From Alphaproteobacteria bacterium (lineage in GTDB: Bacteria; Pseudomonadota; Alphaproteobacteria; Micropepsales; Micropepsaceae): DNA of 64,000 nucleotides. The position numbers and the translations under genes are program-made. Shown here one piece after another: positions 45,040 to 54,258 of the stretch. Location: the NCBI GenBank assembly GCA_017308375.1, contig JAFKEW010000054.1, positions 1 through 64,000 of the forward strand. Reading direction: 5' to 3'. The notes under the pieces are model-generated. The model did not search any database. It saw nothing but the letters and a program-made list of their open reading frames with translations, and was not told the DNA's origin. The stretch's first letter is position 1. Every line of letters starts with the position of its first letter.

Positions 45040-45624
45040 TTAGCATGGAAAGGAATATCCGCACCCGCGAAGTAGAGTGACGGTTGCCGATAGTGGCAGC
45101 CCGACAACATTGGAATAGGGTCCGTTGAGCGCCTGCACAAAGCACTCGGCCCGGCCCTGAATCGCGTAGCCGCCGGCCTTCCCCACCCCTTCGCCGCTGG
45201 CGATATAAACCGCAATTTCTTCGGCATTAAGCCGCCGGAAAGAGACCCGTGTGGCCACGACACGGCGGCGCGTAAAACCGCCCGGCGCGGCAACAGCGAC
45301 GGCCGTCAAAACCATATGACGGCGGCCGGAGAGCATGTTCAGGCAGGCCTCGACCGCGATTTTGTCCACAGCTTTCGGTAGAATTCGCCGCCCGCAGGCG
45401 ACAACCGTATCCGCGGCCAGAACCAGACCGCCGGAAATACCGAAGGAATTTATAACAAATTCTGCTTTCTCAGCGGCCAGCCGGAGTGCGTAGTCCCGCG
45501 GCAACTCACCCGGGCGCGGCGTCTCGTCGATGCCGGCCGCGCAGACACGGTCGGGCACGATACCCGCCTGGGCCAGAAGGGCCAGCCGGCGGGGGCTTTC
45601 ACTGGCAAGGGTGAGAGCGGGCAT
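45040..45624 (-). CDS. maf: Maf-family nucleoside triphosphate pyrophosphatase
   Basis: A 194-residue protein. LTLASESPRRLALLAQAG at the N terminus, ADTVVACGRRILPKA near residue 70 and GEGVGKAGGYAIQGRAECF near residue 147 are the three Maf signatures. Maf enzymes hydrolyse non-canonical or pyrimidine NTPs and are linked to septum control. It is 16 bp downstream of infA and 31 bp before rng. Confidence 0.94.
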   Translation of the reverse strand: MPALTLASESPRRLALLAQAGIVPDRVCAAGIDETPRPGELPRDYALRLAAEKAEFVINSFGISGGLVLAADTVVACGRRILPKAVDKIAVEACLNMLSGRRHMVLTAVAVAAPGGFTRRRVVATRVSFRRLNAEEIAVYIASGEGVGKAGGYAIQGRAECFVQALNGPYSNVVGLPLSATVTLLRGCGYSFPC

Positions 45625-45640
45625 AACCCCGGAATCGCGT

Positions 45641-45859
45641 CTACTTGAAGCGATAGGTGATACGTCCCTTGGTCAGATCATAAGGCGTCATCTCGACCAT
45701 GACCTTGTCACCCGTCAGGACGCGGATACGGTTCTTGCGCATCTTCCCGGCCGTATGAGCGATAATCTCGTGGCCGTTCTGGAGTTTTACGCGGAATGTT
45801 GCATTGGGCAGCAGTTCGCTGACCGTGCCTTCAAACTCTAATAGTTCTTCTTTTGCCAT
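45641..45859 (-). CDS. infA: Translation initiation factor IF-1
   Basis: A 72-residue OB-fold protein, the standard length. [18 protein letters not shown] at the start, [20 protein letters not shown] and the end [13 protein letters not shown] are nearly invariant in IF-1. The ATG at 45859 follows AGAGGA; the frame is open further upstream but those residues are not part of the protein. Leads the infA-maf-rng-yacG group. Confidence 0.97.
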   Translation of the reverse strand: MAKEELLEFEGTVSELLPNATFRVKLQNGHEIIAHTAGKMRKNRIRVLTGDKVMVEMTPYDLTKGRITYRFK

Positions 45860-45943
45860 TATTCCTCTGGCGGTCTTCAGCGGCCCGCGAGAATGCACCG
45901 AAATCCGCGAAAATCAAGCGGAGGCAGGCAATTCCGCAAGCGA

Positions 45944-46390
45944 TCACGATGTCCCCGAAAAGCGTTGCCGGATACGCGCCATCAACTGGTCCCGCACCGC
46001 CCGGTAGGCGTCAAGCTGCTGGTTTCGCGAGCCCTCAACCGCCGTAGGGTCAACCGTTGGCCAATATTCGATCTCCACAGCAGAGGTCCGCGTCAATTCA
46101 ACGGCCTTGTGCTGTGCCTCCGGCGACAGGGTAATGACCAGATCGAAAGATGAATCCTCCAGATCCTCGAATTGCTTGGGTTTGTGCTTGCCGATTTCGA
46201 TCCCGATTTCTTCCATGACTTCGGCCGCCATCGGGTCCAGTTCGCCTGCCCGGGCGCCCGCGGAATCGATATGGACGAATTTGCCGTAGAGGTGGCGCAT
46301 GATCGCGGCCGCCATCGGGCTCCGGACCGCATTGAGCGTACACGCGAAGAGCACCGCGCCCGGCAGCTCCTCCCCATTCGGCCCACGCAT
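45944..46390 (-). CDS. Low-molecular-weight protein tyrosine phosphatase-like protein
   Basis: A 148-residue protein. The P-loop is FACTLNAVRSPMA near residue 15 (C-x5-R-S), and DLVITLSPEAQHK follows the beta strand that normally leads to the catalytic Asp (WPTVDP near residue 110). It belongs to the phosphatase/arsenate reductase fold. In alphaproteobacteria it regularly lies between UPF0262 and infA. Substrate unknown. Confidence 0.88.
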   Translation of the reverse strand: MRGPNGEELPGAVLFACTLNAVRSPMAAAIMRHLYGKFVHIDSAGARAGELDPMAAEVMEEIGIEIGKHKPKQFEDLEDSSFDLVITLSPEAQHKAVELTRTSAVEIEYWPTVDPTAVEGSRNQQLDAYRAVRDQLMARIRQRFSGTS

Positions 46391-46394
46391 CGTG

Positions 46395-46874
46395 TCAAGC
46401 CTTCAGATGCAGCACGCAGATCAGCGTGAACAGGCGCCGCGCCGTATCGAAATCAACGTCGATCTTCCCGGCGAGGCGTGTCTGCAGGAGTTGCGAGCCA
46501 TCATTGTGCAAACCACGCCGGCCCATATCCAACGCTTCGATCTGCGAGGGTGGCGCATTGCGGATGGCCTTGAAGTAGCTCTCGCAAACCAGGAAGTAGT
46601 CCTTGATCATGCGGCGAAACGGCGTAAGCGACAGCATGATACGGCCATGCTCGCTTTCATCCTCCAGCCGGATATCAAAAACGAGCCGGTTCTCTTCCAC
46701 GCCGAGGTGGAGATGATAGGGACCACCCGCCGAACCGGCCGGATGAAAATCATTGCCTTCCAGCAAATCGTAGATCGCGATTTCGCGTTCCTGCTCGATC
46801 TCCCGTGTACGGCGAACGACGGACCGCTCATCAAGCGTGACGGCAATAAGCCGAAAGGGCGACGATGCACTCAT
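46395..46874 (-). CDS. UPF0262 family protein
   Basis: A 159-residue protein of a family found in alphaproteobacteria beside hisD. Typical segments are [20 protein letters not shown] at the start, [36 protein letters not shown] and [21 protein letters not shown]. Its ATG overlaps the hisD stop by four bases (ATGA), so it is translated with hisD. No enzyme function is established. Confidence 0.93.
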   Translation of the reverse strand: MSASSPFRLIAVTLDERSVVRRTREIEQEREIAIYDLLEGNDFHPAGSAGGPYHLHLGVEENRLVFDIRLEDESEHGRIMLSLTPFRRMIKDYFLVCESYFKAIRNAPPSQIEALDMGRRGLHNDGSQLLQTRLAGKIDVDFDTARRLFTLICVLHLKA

Positions 46875-48166
46875 TTGCGGGAAAGCCGCACGGCAATGGA
46901 CCGCGCGTGCGCACCAAGACCCTCCGCATCGGCCAAAGTGACCGCCTTTGGGCCAATCGCATCGAGCGCTTCGGTACCACAGGAAAGCAGAGTCGTCCGT
47001 TTCATGAAATCCAGAACGGAAAGGCCGGATGAAAACCGGGCCGTGCGTGCCGTTGGAAGAACGTGATTGGGGCCGGCAATATAATCCCCCATCGCCTCGG
47101 GGGTGGAGCGGCCCAGAAAGATCGCACCCGCATGGCGAATGCGATCGAGCAGACCGGCGGGATCGCTGGTTGCGATTTCCAGATGTTCGGGCGCAATACG
47201 ATTTGCCAGTTCGCATGCAGCATTAAGATCGGGCACGACAATCACAGCACCATGGGCCCGCCAGCTTTCCGCCGCGATCGCCTTGCGGGGAAGTTTTTCC
47301 AGCTGGCTGCCGACCGAGGCCACAACGCGATCGGCAAAATCCGCATCATCGGTCACCAGGATGCTCTGCGATGATGCGTCATGCTCGGCCTGGCTCAACA
47401 GATCCGCCGCAATCCATTCGGGGTCATTCATACCATCGGCGATGATGAGAATTTCCGATGGCCCGGCGATGGAATCGATCCCCACCAGACCGAACACCGC
47501 GCGCTTTGCCGCCGCGACATAAGCGTTTCCGGGGCCCACGATCTTATCGACGGGAGCGACGGTTCGCGTGCCATAAGCAAGTGCTGCGACCGCCTGTGCC
47601 CCGCCGATGCGATAAATCTCGTTCACACCAGCGCGCTTTGCCGCCGCCAGCACAAGCGGATTGATCTGCCCGCCGCTGGCAGGCGTGACCATTGCGATGC
47701 GCCGCACGCCCGCGACACGGGCAGGAATGGCATTCATCAGAACGGAACTGGGATAGCTCGCCGTGCCACCCGGAACGTAGAGCCCGACACTATCCAGTGA
47801 TGTCCAGCGCCAGCCGAGCTGAATTCCGGCTTCGTCTGTAAAAAAGCAATCCTGCGGAATTTGCCGTCCGTGATAGGCGGCGATGCGATTGGCCGCGAGG
47901 TCAAGCGCCTCCAGCATCTCCGGCGAACACGCCTTTTCCGCCGCGGCAATTTCCGACGGATCAAGGCGCAGGGTTTGCGCTGTCAGCGTGACGCGATCAA
48001 ATTTCTGCGACAGCGCAATCAGGGCATCGTCACCCGAAGCCCGCACATCGGCGAGAATGGTCGCTACCGCGGCGGCGACATCTTCTTCGGTTTCGCGCTT
48101 GCCCGAAATCAGGGCGGTAAACGCAACCTCAAAATCCGGTGCGTTCGCGTTCAGGCGGCGGGCCAT
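46871..48166 (-). CDS. hisD: Histidinol dehydrogenase
   Basis: A 431-residue enzyme that oxidises histidinol to histidine in two NAD-dependent steps. Signatures are [46 protein letters not shown], the catalytic histidine region [15 protein letters not shown] and [10 protein letters not shown]. The ATG at 48166 starts one base after the stop of the DUF2948 gene; an ATG at 48178 is possible and would overlap that gene. Confidence 0.95.
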   Translation of the reverse strand: MARRLNANAPDFEVAFTALISGKRETEEDVAAAVATILADVRASGDDALIALSQKFDRVTLTAQTLRLDPSEIAAAEKACSPEMLEALDLAANRIAAYHGRQIPQDCFFTDEAGIQLGWRWTSLDSVGLYVPGGTASYPSSVLMNAIPARVAGVRRIAMVTPASGGQINPLVLAAAKRAGVNEIYRIGGAQAVAALAYGTRTVAPVDKIVGPGNAYVAAAKRAVFGLVGIDSIAGPSEILIIADGMNDPEWIAADLLSQAEHDASSQSILVTDDADFADRVVASVGSQLEKLPRKAIAAESWRAHGAVIVVPDLNAACELANRIAPEHLEIATSDPAGLLDRIRHAGAIFLGRSTPEAMGDYIAGPNHVLPTARTARFSSGLSVLDFMKRTTLLSCGTEALDAIGPKAVTLADAEGLGAHARSIAVRLSRK

Positions 48167-48167
48167 A

Positions 48168-48608
48168 TCACTGCTCATCCGTATCGTGCGCGGGGCGGCC
48201 GCGTGCAGCCCAGGCATCGCTCAGATCCGTGAGCGTTGCATCAAGGCATTCCACGTCAAGGCGCAGTTCACCACCGCCAGCGAAGAGAAGATCGACGCGC
48301 CCGGTGCAATCGGCCGGATCGTTGGCGGTAAAGCGGATTGCGAGAAGAGACACCACCGCGAACGGATTGTCCTGCCGCAGATTTAACGCTTTCACACCCA
48401 ACACATTCTCGAAATGCAAGCCGGACCGCACACGCAAATTGCGCCGCCCGCCCTCTTCCCATTTGAAGCGGTTGAACACACCCGCGAAGCGGCGCGTCTT
48501 CGGCAGATAGGCAAGATCGTGCACGCGGGCAATCGCGTCCTGCAACTGGGCCGAGATCACCGCCAGATCGTCAGCATCAATGGCCGCAATGATCGGACCG
48601 GCCTTCAT
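48168..48608 (-). CDS. DUF2948 family protein
   Basis: A 146-residue protein of a family limited to alphaproteobacteria and normally found between murA and hisD. Typical segments are IDADDLAVISAQLQDAI, FAGVFNRFKWEE, VKALNLRQDNPFAVVSLLAI and GGGELRLDVECLDATLTDLS. Its ATG overlaps the murA stop by one base (TGATG). Function is unknown. Confidence 0.92.
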   Translation of the reverse strand: MKAGPIIAAIDADDLAVISAQLQDAIARVHDLAYLPKTRRFAGVFNRFKWEEGGRRNLRVRSGLHFENVLGVKALNLRQDNPFAVVSLLAIRFTANDPADCTGRVDLLFAGGGELRLDVECLDATLTDLSDAWAARGRPAHDTDEQ

Positions 48609-49885
48609 CACTGAATCCGTTCAACCTGCGCCCCGACGGCGGAGAACTTCTCCTCCAGCCGCTCGAAGCCGCGATCCAGATGATAAACGCGATTGACGAT
48701 GGTTTCGCCCTCTGCCGCAAGCGCCGCCAGCACCAGACTGACCGATGCACGCAAGTCCGTCGCCATCACCGGTGCACCCTTCAGGCGGGGTACACCCCGC
48801 ACCGTCGCCAGATCGCCTTCGACCTTGATGTCGGCACCCATCCGCAACAACTCCGGCACATGCATGAAGCGATTTTCAAACACAGTTTCCCGTATATGGG
48901 AGGTACCATCGGCAGTTGCCATAAGCGCCATGAATTGAGCCTGAAGATCGGTGGGAAACGCCGGGAACACGCCGGTGTTCACATCGACGGCCGTGGGGCA
49001 GACCCCATTGCGATGCACGGAAAGCCCACGATTGGTTTCCTGAACCTCGGTCCCGGCCTGACGCAGCAGGGCGATCAGCGCACCGATGGCCGAAGCCTGT
49101 GCCCCGACCAGTTCAACCTCGCCGCCAGCAATGGCCGTGGCAATGGCATAGGTCCCCGCCTCGATCCGGTCGGGCATGACCGCATAAGTGACGCCATTCA
49201 GGGCTTCCACACCATCGATCACGATTTCACTGGTGCCGAGACCGGAAATTTTCGCCCCCATTTCGATCAGGCAATGGCCCAGATCCTGCGTCTCCGGCTC
49301 GCGCGCGGCATTCTTCAGAACAGTGCGTCCCTTCGCGAGCACCGCGCCGGTCATCAGGTTCTCTGTCGCGCCAACGGAGGCGAAGGGAAATTCAAACGTG
49401 GTGCCTTTGAGCCCCGCGGGCGCGCTGGCAATCACATAACCATCCGCCAGATCGATCCGGGCGCCCATCGCCTCGAACCCCTTGATGTGGAAATCGACCG
49501 GCCGGGCGCCGATGGCGCAGCCGCCGGGAAGGGAGATTTTGGCCTTGCCATGGCGGGCCAGAAGCGGGCCCAGAACCTGGAAGCTCGCGCGCATTTTGCG
49601 CACCACATCGTATTCGGCCGTGGTGTGAACCGCCGTACCGGCATGGAGCCTATAGCGGGCGCCCTCACCCAACCTGTTTCCGCCTTCGGACCGGACCGAC
49701 ACGCCCAGTCCGCGCAGCAAATCCGCCATGAAGGCGACGTCTGCCAGATTCGGCATATTGGTCAGGGTCATGGGTTGATCGGTCAAGAGAGTCGCCGCCA
49801 TCAGCTTCAGCGCGGCGTTTTTGGCCCCGCTGATGGGAATCTCCCCCTTCAGGCGGGAGCCGCCTATGACCCGGATTTTGTCCAT
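48608..49885 (-). CDS. murA: UDP-N-acetylglucosamine 1-carboxyvinyltransferase
   Basis: A 425-residue enzyme of the first step of peptidoglycan synthesis: it adds enolpyruvate from PEP to UDP-GlcNAc. The N terminus ([16 protein letters not shown]) and the loop [15 protein letters not shown], with the catalytic Cys near residue 121, are diagnostic; [29 protein letters not shown] and [15 protein letters not shown] follow. Leads the leftward murA-DUF2948-hisD-UPF0262 operon. The Cys form is the fosfomycin-sensitive type. Confidence 0.97.
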   Translation of the reverse strand: MDKIRVIGGSRLKGEIPISGAKNAALKLMAATLLTDQPMTLTNMPNLADVAFMADLLRGLGVSVRSEGGNRLGEGARYRLHAGTAVHTTAEYDVVRKMRASFQVLGPLLARHGKAKISLPGGCAIGARPVDFHIKGFEAMGARIDLADGYVIASAPAGLKGTTFEFPFASVGATENLMTGAVLAKGRTVLKNAAREPETQDLGHCLIEMGAKISGLGTSEIVIDGVEALNGVTYAVMPDRIEAGTYAIATAIAGGEVELVGAQASAIGALIALLRQAGTEVQETNRGLSVHRNGVCPTAVDVNTGVFPAFPTDLQAQFMALMATADGTSHIRETVFENRFMHVPELLRMGADIKVEGDLATVRGVPRLKGAPVMATDLRASVSLVLAALAAEGETIVNRVYHLDRGFERLEEKFSAVGAQVERIQ

Positions 49886-49961
49886 AACCCCTCGCGTCGC
49901 GAGAGCGCCGCTCGCTCAGCGCCCCTTGTAGCCTGTGATTCCCCGCGCGAACAGAATTGTT

Positions 49962-50135
49962 CTAATGCTGTTTCGCGGCGCCTTTAGGGCATACTTCGGG
50001 CGCGGCGGCAGCAGTCGAACGATCCCCAGCCTTGTCATTCCGATCTGCACCAGAATGCGCCTGCTTGCGGCGGCGGAGATTCTCTCGCAGGGCGGCGGCC
50101 AGCCGTTCTTTCCTGTTTCCGGATTTGCTTGTCAC
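49962..50135 (-). CDS. Small basic protein (57 aa), alphaproteobacterial type
   Basis: A GTG at 50135 with AAAGGG just upstream opens 57 codons. The N-terminal part (RKERLAAALRENLRRRKQA) is a basic amphipathic helix seen in many small conserved alphaproteobacterial proteins near murA; the tail is Ala/Asp-rich. The frame continues into the tRNA-Thr antisense upstream, which is not coding. Function unknown. Confidence 0.6.
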   Translation of the reverse strand: MTSKSGNRKERLAAALRENLRRRKQAHSGADRNDKAGDRSTAAAAPEVCPKGAAKQH

Positions 50136-50212
50136 GCGCCCTTTCCCTGCCGCAAAGCATGGGTTATAGCGTCCGCGCCCAAGATTGCCCCGCAGCAATT
50201 TTGTGTTCGGAT

Positions 50213-50287
50213 GCCGGAGTAGCGTAGTGGTAGCGCAACCCCTTGGTAAGGGGTAGGTCGTGAGTTCAATTCTCACCTCCGGCACCA
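50213..50287 (+). tRNA. tRNA-Thr (GGT)
   Basis: 75 nt including an encoded CCA. Acceptor GCCGGAG/CTCCGGC, anticodon stem ACCCC/GGGGT with loop TTGGTAA (anticodon GGT), T arm GTGAG/CTCAC with loop TTCAATT. Confidence 0.97.
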
Positions 50288-50464
50288 GTTTTATATTTCA
50301 TTTCAATATATTATTCGATATTCGCACCAGAACCCGACATTTGCGGGCTCGGTTCTTCCTATCCGCACGATGGACAGGGCATGCTTGCGGCCAACGGTTT
50401 CATACGGGGTGCACGCTCAACTTGTCAGCGGAGCCACAGCCCACTAAGTGTGGAACGCCAGAAT

Positions 50465-51202
50465 ATGGCGGGGGCAATCGATGGACCATGGCGAGTGACG
50501 GTGAATAAGAGGCAGCCAGCGCCGATGGGGCGGCGGGAGGCCGGCAAACGGGAGCGCCGCCGCCGGATTATCGAGGCCGCCCGAACACTGATCCGCGAGA
50601 CCGGAAGCACCGGCCTTTCGATGCGGGCGCTGGCCGCGCGTGCCGGCGTCAGCCTGGCAACACCTTATAACCTGTTCGGATCCAAGCGCGCGATCGTTCT
50701 TGCCGTGCTGGAAGACGTACGGGAATTCCGTGAACGCTTCGCGACCCTGCGATCTGCCGACCCGGTGGAACGAATATTCGCCGCCGTCGATCTGGCGCTC
50801 GAGTATTACAAGAACGATTCGTCGTTCTACAAAACGCTGTGGTCGGCGGTGTTCGACACATCCGATCAGGTGCGCGCCGAAATTCTCAACCCGCAACGCT
50901 ATGCCTTCTGGCAGGGATTGATCATCGACGCCTCGAAAGCAGGCGCCATTTCCAAAGAATTCGATGCGGATATGCTGGCGAGACAGCTCGACTTCATTCT
51001 GCGGTCCGCGATGCTGGACTGGGTGGTCGGCGATCTGGACAATGACAGGCTGGCACCGACAGTCTTTTGCGGCTTTGCGCTGATCCTGAAAGCGGCATCG
51101 ACACCCGGCTGGCGCACACCACTTCAGGCGCGCCTGCTTGACAGCCAGGAGCGGATCATGGCGAGCACGCCTCCAAGGCAGCAAATTGCCGGGAACGCCT
51201 GA
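50465..51202 (+). CDS. TetR/AcrR-family transcriptional regulator
   Basis: About 245 residues. The N-terminal helix-turn-helix is clear (RRRIIEAARTLIRETGSTGLS, then RALAARAGVSLATPYNLFGSK), followed by an all-helical ligand domain. The start is uncertain: ATG at 50465 is used, ATG at 50525 is possible. It stands just upstream of the cyclase and enoyl-CoA hydratase genes in the same direction and probably represses them or the divergent genes. No matching operator repeat was found directly before it. Confidence 0.87.
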   Translation: MAGAIDGPWRVTVNKRQPAPMGRREAGKRERRRRIIEAARTLIRETGSTGLSMRALAARAGVSLATPYNLFGSKRAIVLAVLEDVREFRERFATLRSADPVERIFAAVDLALEYYKNDSSFYKTLWSAVFDTSDQVRAEILNPQRYAFWQGLIIDASKAGAISKEFDADMLARQLDFILRSAMLDWVVGDLDNDRLAPTVFCGFALILKAASTPGWRTPLQARLLDSQERIMASTPPRQQIAGNA

Positions 51203-51334
51203 CCGCCGCATATGGTGGCATATATTGCCCAGGATTTCGTGGCGGTGGCTTGACCACAATTTATAACGAAGACTAAAAATACAAAAAAGAACACGGCAAC
51301 AGGCACCGGTCATACCGTGCCAAGGAGGAATGCC

Positions 51335-52303
51335 ATGCCGGAAACCGTGAAGGATATCCCGAAGATTGCGGACCTTCTGAAAGATTCGCCCAAGAACTGG
51401 GGAAAATGGGGGCCGGACGATGAGGTCGGCAGCCTGAACTACCTGACCTCGGCCGAGGTGCTGCGCGGGATCGCGGCGGTGCGCAAAGGCAAGGTGTTCA
51501 CACTGCAGGTGAAAATGGGCGACCCGGCGGGCGATCCACTATGGCCGGGGCGCACCCAGCCGACGCGGGTAAACCTTCTGGACAAAGGCCATTATCTCTG
51601 CGGGAAAGCCACGCACTTTCCGGGCGATCCGGAATTTTCCGACGATATGCTGATCATGTCGCTGCAGGGATCGACCCAATACGATGCCTTGGGCCATGCC
51701 TGGTGCGGTGATGAATTGTGGAACGGCTTTGACGCACGCTCGACAGCGGGGCGGATGGACAAGGCAAGCGTGCTGCCCATTGCGGAGCGTGGCGTCGTCG
51801 GCCGCGGTATCCTCATCGACATGGCGCGCCACCGCGGCAAATCCTTTCTCGATCGCGGGGAGACTTTCACCCATGAAGATGTGCTGGCGGCCGCGGAAGC
51901 ACAGCATGTCAAGATCGAAAAGCACGACATCCTCGTCATCCGCACGGGATGGATCGGCTCATTCTACAAACGCCCGCGGGAGGAGTTCTTCCGCGACTAT
52001 CTCGAACCCGGGCTGACCTACAGCCCGGCCCTGGTCGACTGGTTTCATGACAACGAGATTCCCAATCTGGTGACCGATACGATGGCGAATGAGGTGACGA
52101 TCGATCCCGTCACCGGTGTCGCCTTGCCGCTTCACAATGCGCTGATGCGCAACCTCGGCGTAACCTTCACCGAAATCACGCAACTGGATGAACTGGCGGA
52201 CGACTGCGCAGTGGACGGGCAATGGACCTTCCTTTATGCCGCCGCGCCGTTGAAGATCGTTGGCGGAACGGGCGCACCCGTGAACCCGATTGCGGTGAAA
52301 TAA
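51335..52303 (+). CDS. Cyclase-family (kynurenine formamidase-like) metal hydrolase
   Basis: A 322-residue protein; AGGAGG six bases before the ATG at 51335 fixes the start. PKNWGKWGPDDEVGSLNYL at the N terminus and QGSTQYDALGHAWCGDELW near residue 125 are typical of the long cyclase subfamily (PF04199), where the Gln replaces the His of kynurenine formamidase; RGILIDMARHRG and DILVIRTGWIG follow. It probably hydrolyses or ring-opens an amide or cyclic compound. First gene of a two-gene catabolic unit with enoyl-CoA hydratase. Confidence 0.87.
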   Translation: MPETVKDIPKIADLLKDSPKNWGKWGPDDEVGSLNYLTSAEVLRGIAAVRKGKVFTLQVKMGDPAGDPLWPGRTQPTRVNLLDKGHYLCGKATHFPGDPEFSDDMLIMSLQGSTQYDALGHAWCGDELWNGFDARSTAGRMDKASVLPIAERGVVGRGILIDMARHRGKSFLDRGETFTHEDVLAAAEAQHVKIEKHDILVIRTGWIGSFYKRPREEFFRDYLEPGLTYSPALVDWFHDNEIPNLVTDTMANEVTIDPVTGVALPLHNALMRNLGVTFTEITQLDELADDCAVDGQWTFLYAAAPLKIVGGTGAPVNPIAVK

Positions 52304-52391
52304 GCCAAAGACATATGCGGATACATTATGCGGACATATGGGGTGCGCACATCGCACCCGCACCAACAACAGACATGAGGAGGGCAAACAG

Positions 52392-53213
52392 GTGGCACAG
52401 AATACAGCAATCGCCTCGCAAGATTTCAACTGCACAGGTTTTGACGTTGTTGATCATGTCGCAACAATCACGCTGAACCGGCCGCAGCGGCGCAACGCCC
52501 TCAATTTCCGGGCGTATGACGAACTCGAATCCGCGTTTCGCATCGCTTCCGCCGATCCGGAGATACGCTGCGTGATCGTGACCGGGGCGGACCCGGCCTT
52601 CTGCTCCGGCGACGATGTGCAGGAGATCATGGCCGGGCCGAAAGCCGTATCGCAAACATCACAGCCACCGATCGTGCGCCCGAGACCGACCCCGGCCGCA
52701 ATGGCGGCGCTGGATTGCGAATGCCCGGTCATTGCAGCGGTGAACGGCGCGGCCGTCGGATGGGGCATGGAACTGGCACTGTTCGCAGACATCCGCATCG
52801 CATCCCAGAAGGCGAAATTTGCGGAGCTGTTCGTGAAGCGCGGCCTGGTCAGCGATATTGGCGGTTTTTACCGGCTGCCCGCTATCGTGGGACCGGCCAA
52901 GGCAGCGGAGCTTCTGTTTACAGGCGCCGTGATCGATGCCGACGAGGCGAAGCGGGTCGGTCTTGTCACCGACGTAGTGCCCCACGAGCAACTGCTGGAG
53001 CGCGCACGCGCGCTGGCCGCCAGCATTGCGGAGAACCCACCACTCGCGGTGCGTTCATTGAAAGAAGGCTTGCGCCGCACCGCCTATGGCGATCCGAAAG
53101 AGATCGGCAGTTGGGCGATCGACCGGATCCGGCGGCTGATGCAGACCGAAGATCACAAGGAAGGCGTGGCGAGCTTCCTCGAAAAGCGCGCGCCCAAATT
53201 CAAGGGCCGCTGA
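52392..53213 (+). CDS. Enoyl-CoA hydratase/isomerase family protein
   Basis: A 273-residue crotonase. The GTG at 52392 follows AGGAGG at eight bases. LNRPQRRNALNFRAYDEL, TGADPAFCSGDDVQEIM (oxyanion region) and AAVNGAAVGWGMELALFADI (second oxyanion glycine) are the family blocks; the catalytic Glu region is KFAELFVKRGLVSD. It should hydrate or isomerise an unsaturated acyl-CoA. It is 88 bp downstream of the cyclase and converges with the lyase gene 4 bp away. Confidence 0.92.
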   Translation: MAQNTAIASQDFNCTGFDVVDHVATITLNRPQRRNALNFRAYDELESAFRIASADPEIRCVIVTGADPAFCSGDDVQEIMAGPKAVSQTSQPPIVRPRPTPAAMAALDCECPVIAAVNGAAVGWGMELALFADIRIASQKAKFAELFVKRGLVSDIGGFYRLPAIVGPAKAAELLFTGAVIDADEAKRVGLVTDVVPHEQLLERARALAASIAENPPLAVRSLKEGLRRTAYGDPKEIGSWAIDRIRRLMQTEDHKEGVASFLEKRAPKFKGR

Positions 53214-53217
53214 CCGT

Positions 53218-54126
53218 TCAGGCGGCAACGGGCGGGAAAGGCCCTGCCCTGCTGACCATGGCGGGAAGCTCCGCCAGATTGAGGCGTGGTGCGAGCCACG
53301 GCACCATGCCTGTAATCTTCGCGAGGTCGTAGCCCGTACTGAACCCGGACCGGTTCAGCATATAGAGCAGATCTTCCGTCGCGATGTTGCCGGTCGCGGC
53401 CGGCGCGAAGGGACAGCCGCCAATACCGCCAACACTGGAATCCAGCCGGCGGACACCGCATTCCAGGGCAGCGAATGCATTCGCAATGCCGGTGTTGCGC
53501 GTATTGTGGAAATGGCAGCGCAACGGCATATCCGGCAGCGCCTTACGCAACGCCGTCAGAAGCGATTTCGCCTGTGACGGCACGCCAACACCGACCGTAT
53601 CGGCAATTGCGATCTCGACCGGTTCCGCCTCAGCCAGTTTCTGTGCCATTCCCACGACGCGGCTTTCAGGCACTTCCCCCTCAAACGGGCAACCGAACGC
53701 CACAGCAATTGTCACCTGCGCACGGCGGCCAGCACGTTTGGCATCGCGCAGAACGCGGCATGCCACATCCACGGATTCCGCAGATGTCTGTTTTTGGTTG
53801 CGAAGGCCGAATGTATCGGAAGCAACCGCGACCATGCCGATCTCATCAACCTTTGTCGCCAGCGCGCGTTCCAGGCCGCGCTCATTCAGGACCAGCCCGA
53901 TATAGGTTGCATCTGCCCGCGACGGCAGCGCGTTCAACACCGCCTCACCATCCGCCATCTGCGGCACGCGCTTGGGATTCACAAAGCTGGCCACTTCAAT
54001 ACGGCGCGCGCCGGCATCGAGCAGGCGTATGATGAGCGAGACCTTGTCTTCCGTTGACAGGATCGCATCCTGATTCTGCAGCCCGTCGCGCGGGCCGACT
54101 TCGATGATTTCAACCTGCTCAGACAT
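53218..54126 (-). CDS. Hydroxymethylglutaryl-CoA lyase-like protein
   Basis: A 302-residue TIM-barrel lyase. EIIEVGPRDGLQNQ at the N terminus, VASFVNPKRVPQMAD, CHFHNTRNTGIANA with the metal histidines, and SSVGGIGGCPFAPAATGN with the active-site Cys are the HMG-CoA lyase signatures. It cleaves 3-hydroxy-3-methylglutaryl-CoA or a related CoA ester to acetyl-CoA and a ketone. It ends the leftward operon VOC - MFS - CMD - CaiB - lyase, 3 bp after the old stop of the CoA-transferase. Confidence 0.9.
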   Translation of the reverse strand: MSEQVEIIEVGPRDGLQNQDAILSTEDKVSLIIRLLDAGARRIEVASFVNPKRVPQMADGEAVLNALPSRADATYIGLVLNERGLERALATKVDEIGMVAVASDTFGLRNQKQTSAESVDVACRVLRDAKRAGRRAQVTIAVAFGCPFEGEVPESRVVGMAQKLAEAEPVEIAIADTVGVGVPSQAKSLLTALRKALPDMPLRCHFHNTRNTGIANAFAALECGVRRLDSSVGGIGGCPFAPAATGNIATEDLLYMLNRSGFSTGYDLAKITGMVPWLAPRLNLAELPAMVSRAGPFPPVAA

Positions 54127-54129
54127 GAC

Positions 54130-54258
54130 TTACGTCCGCGAACCAAGATCGATGATAGCATCTTTCGCCAGTGCCGCGAGTGCATCGGCATCGAGATTCA
54201 GGAGCTCTCCCAGAATCCGCGCGGTATCCTGCCCAACCGCCGGCGGGGCGGTATAAAT
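54130..54258 (-). pseudogene. Out-of-frame C-terminal end of the CoA-transferase
   Basis: In a shifted frame this stretch reads TAPPAVGQDTARILGELL and ends DAIIDLGSRT before a TAA at 54130, the normal ending of CaiB-type proteins. Compared with the family, about 30-40 residues between the C-terminal blocks are missing, so a deletion with a frame change has cut the gene. Confidence 0.75.

Noticed and set aside
48680..49987. 435-codon open frame on the + strand opposite murA
   Set aside because: It is fully antisense to a clear murA and has no domain or ribosome site; high GC makes long antisense frames common.
50138..50285. N-terminal extension of the 57-residue protein into the tRNA-Thr antisense
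   Set aside because: A tRNA gene occupies that stretch; the GTG at 50135 with a ribosome site gives a more natural start.
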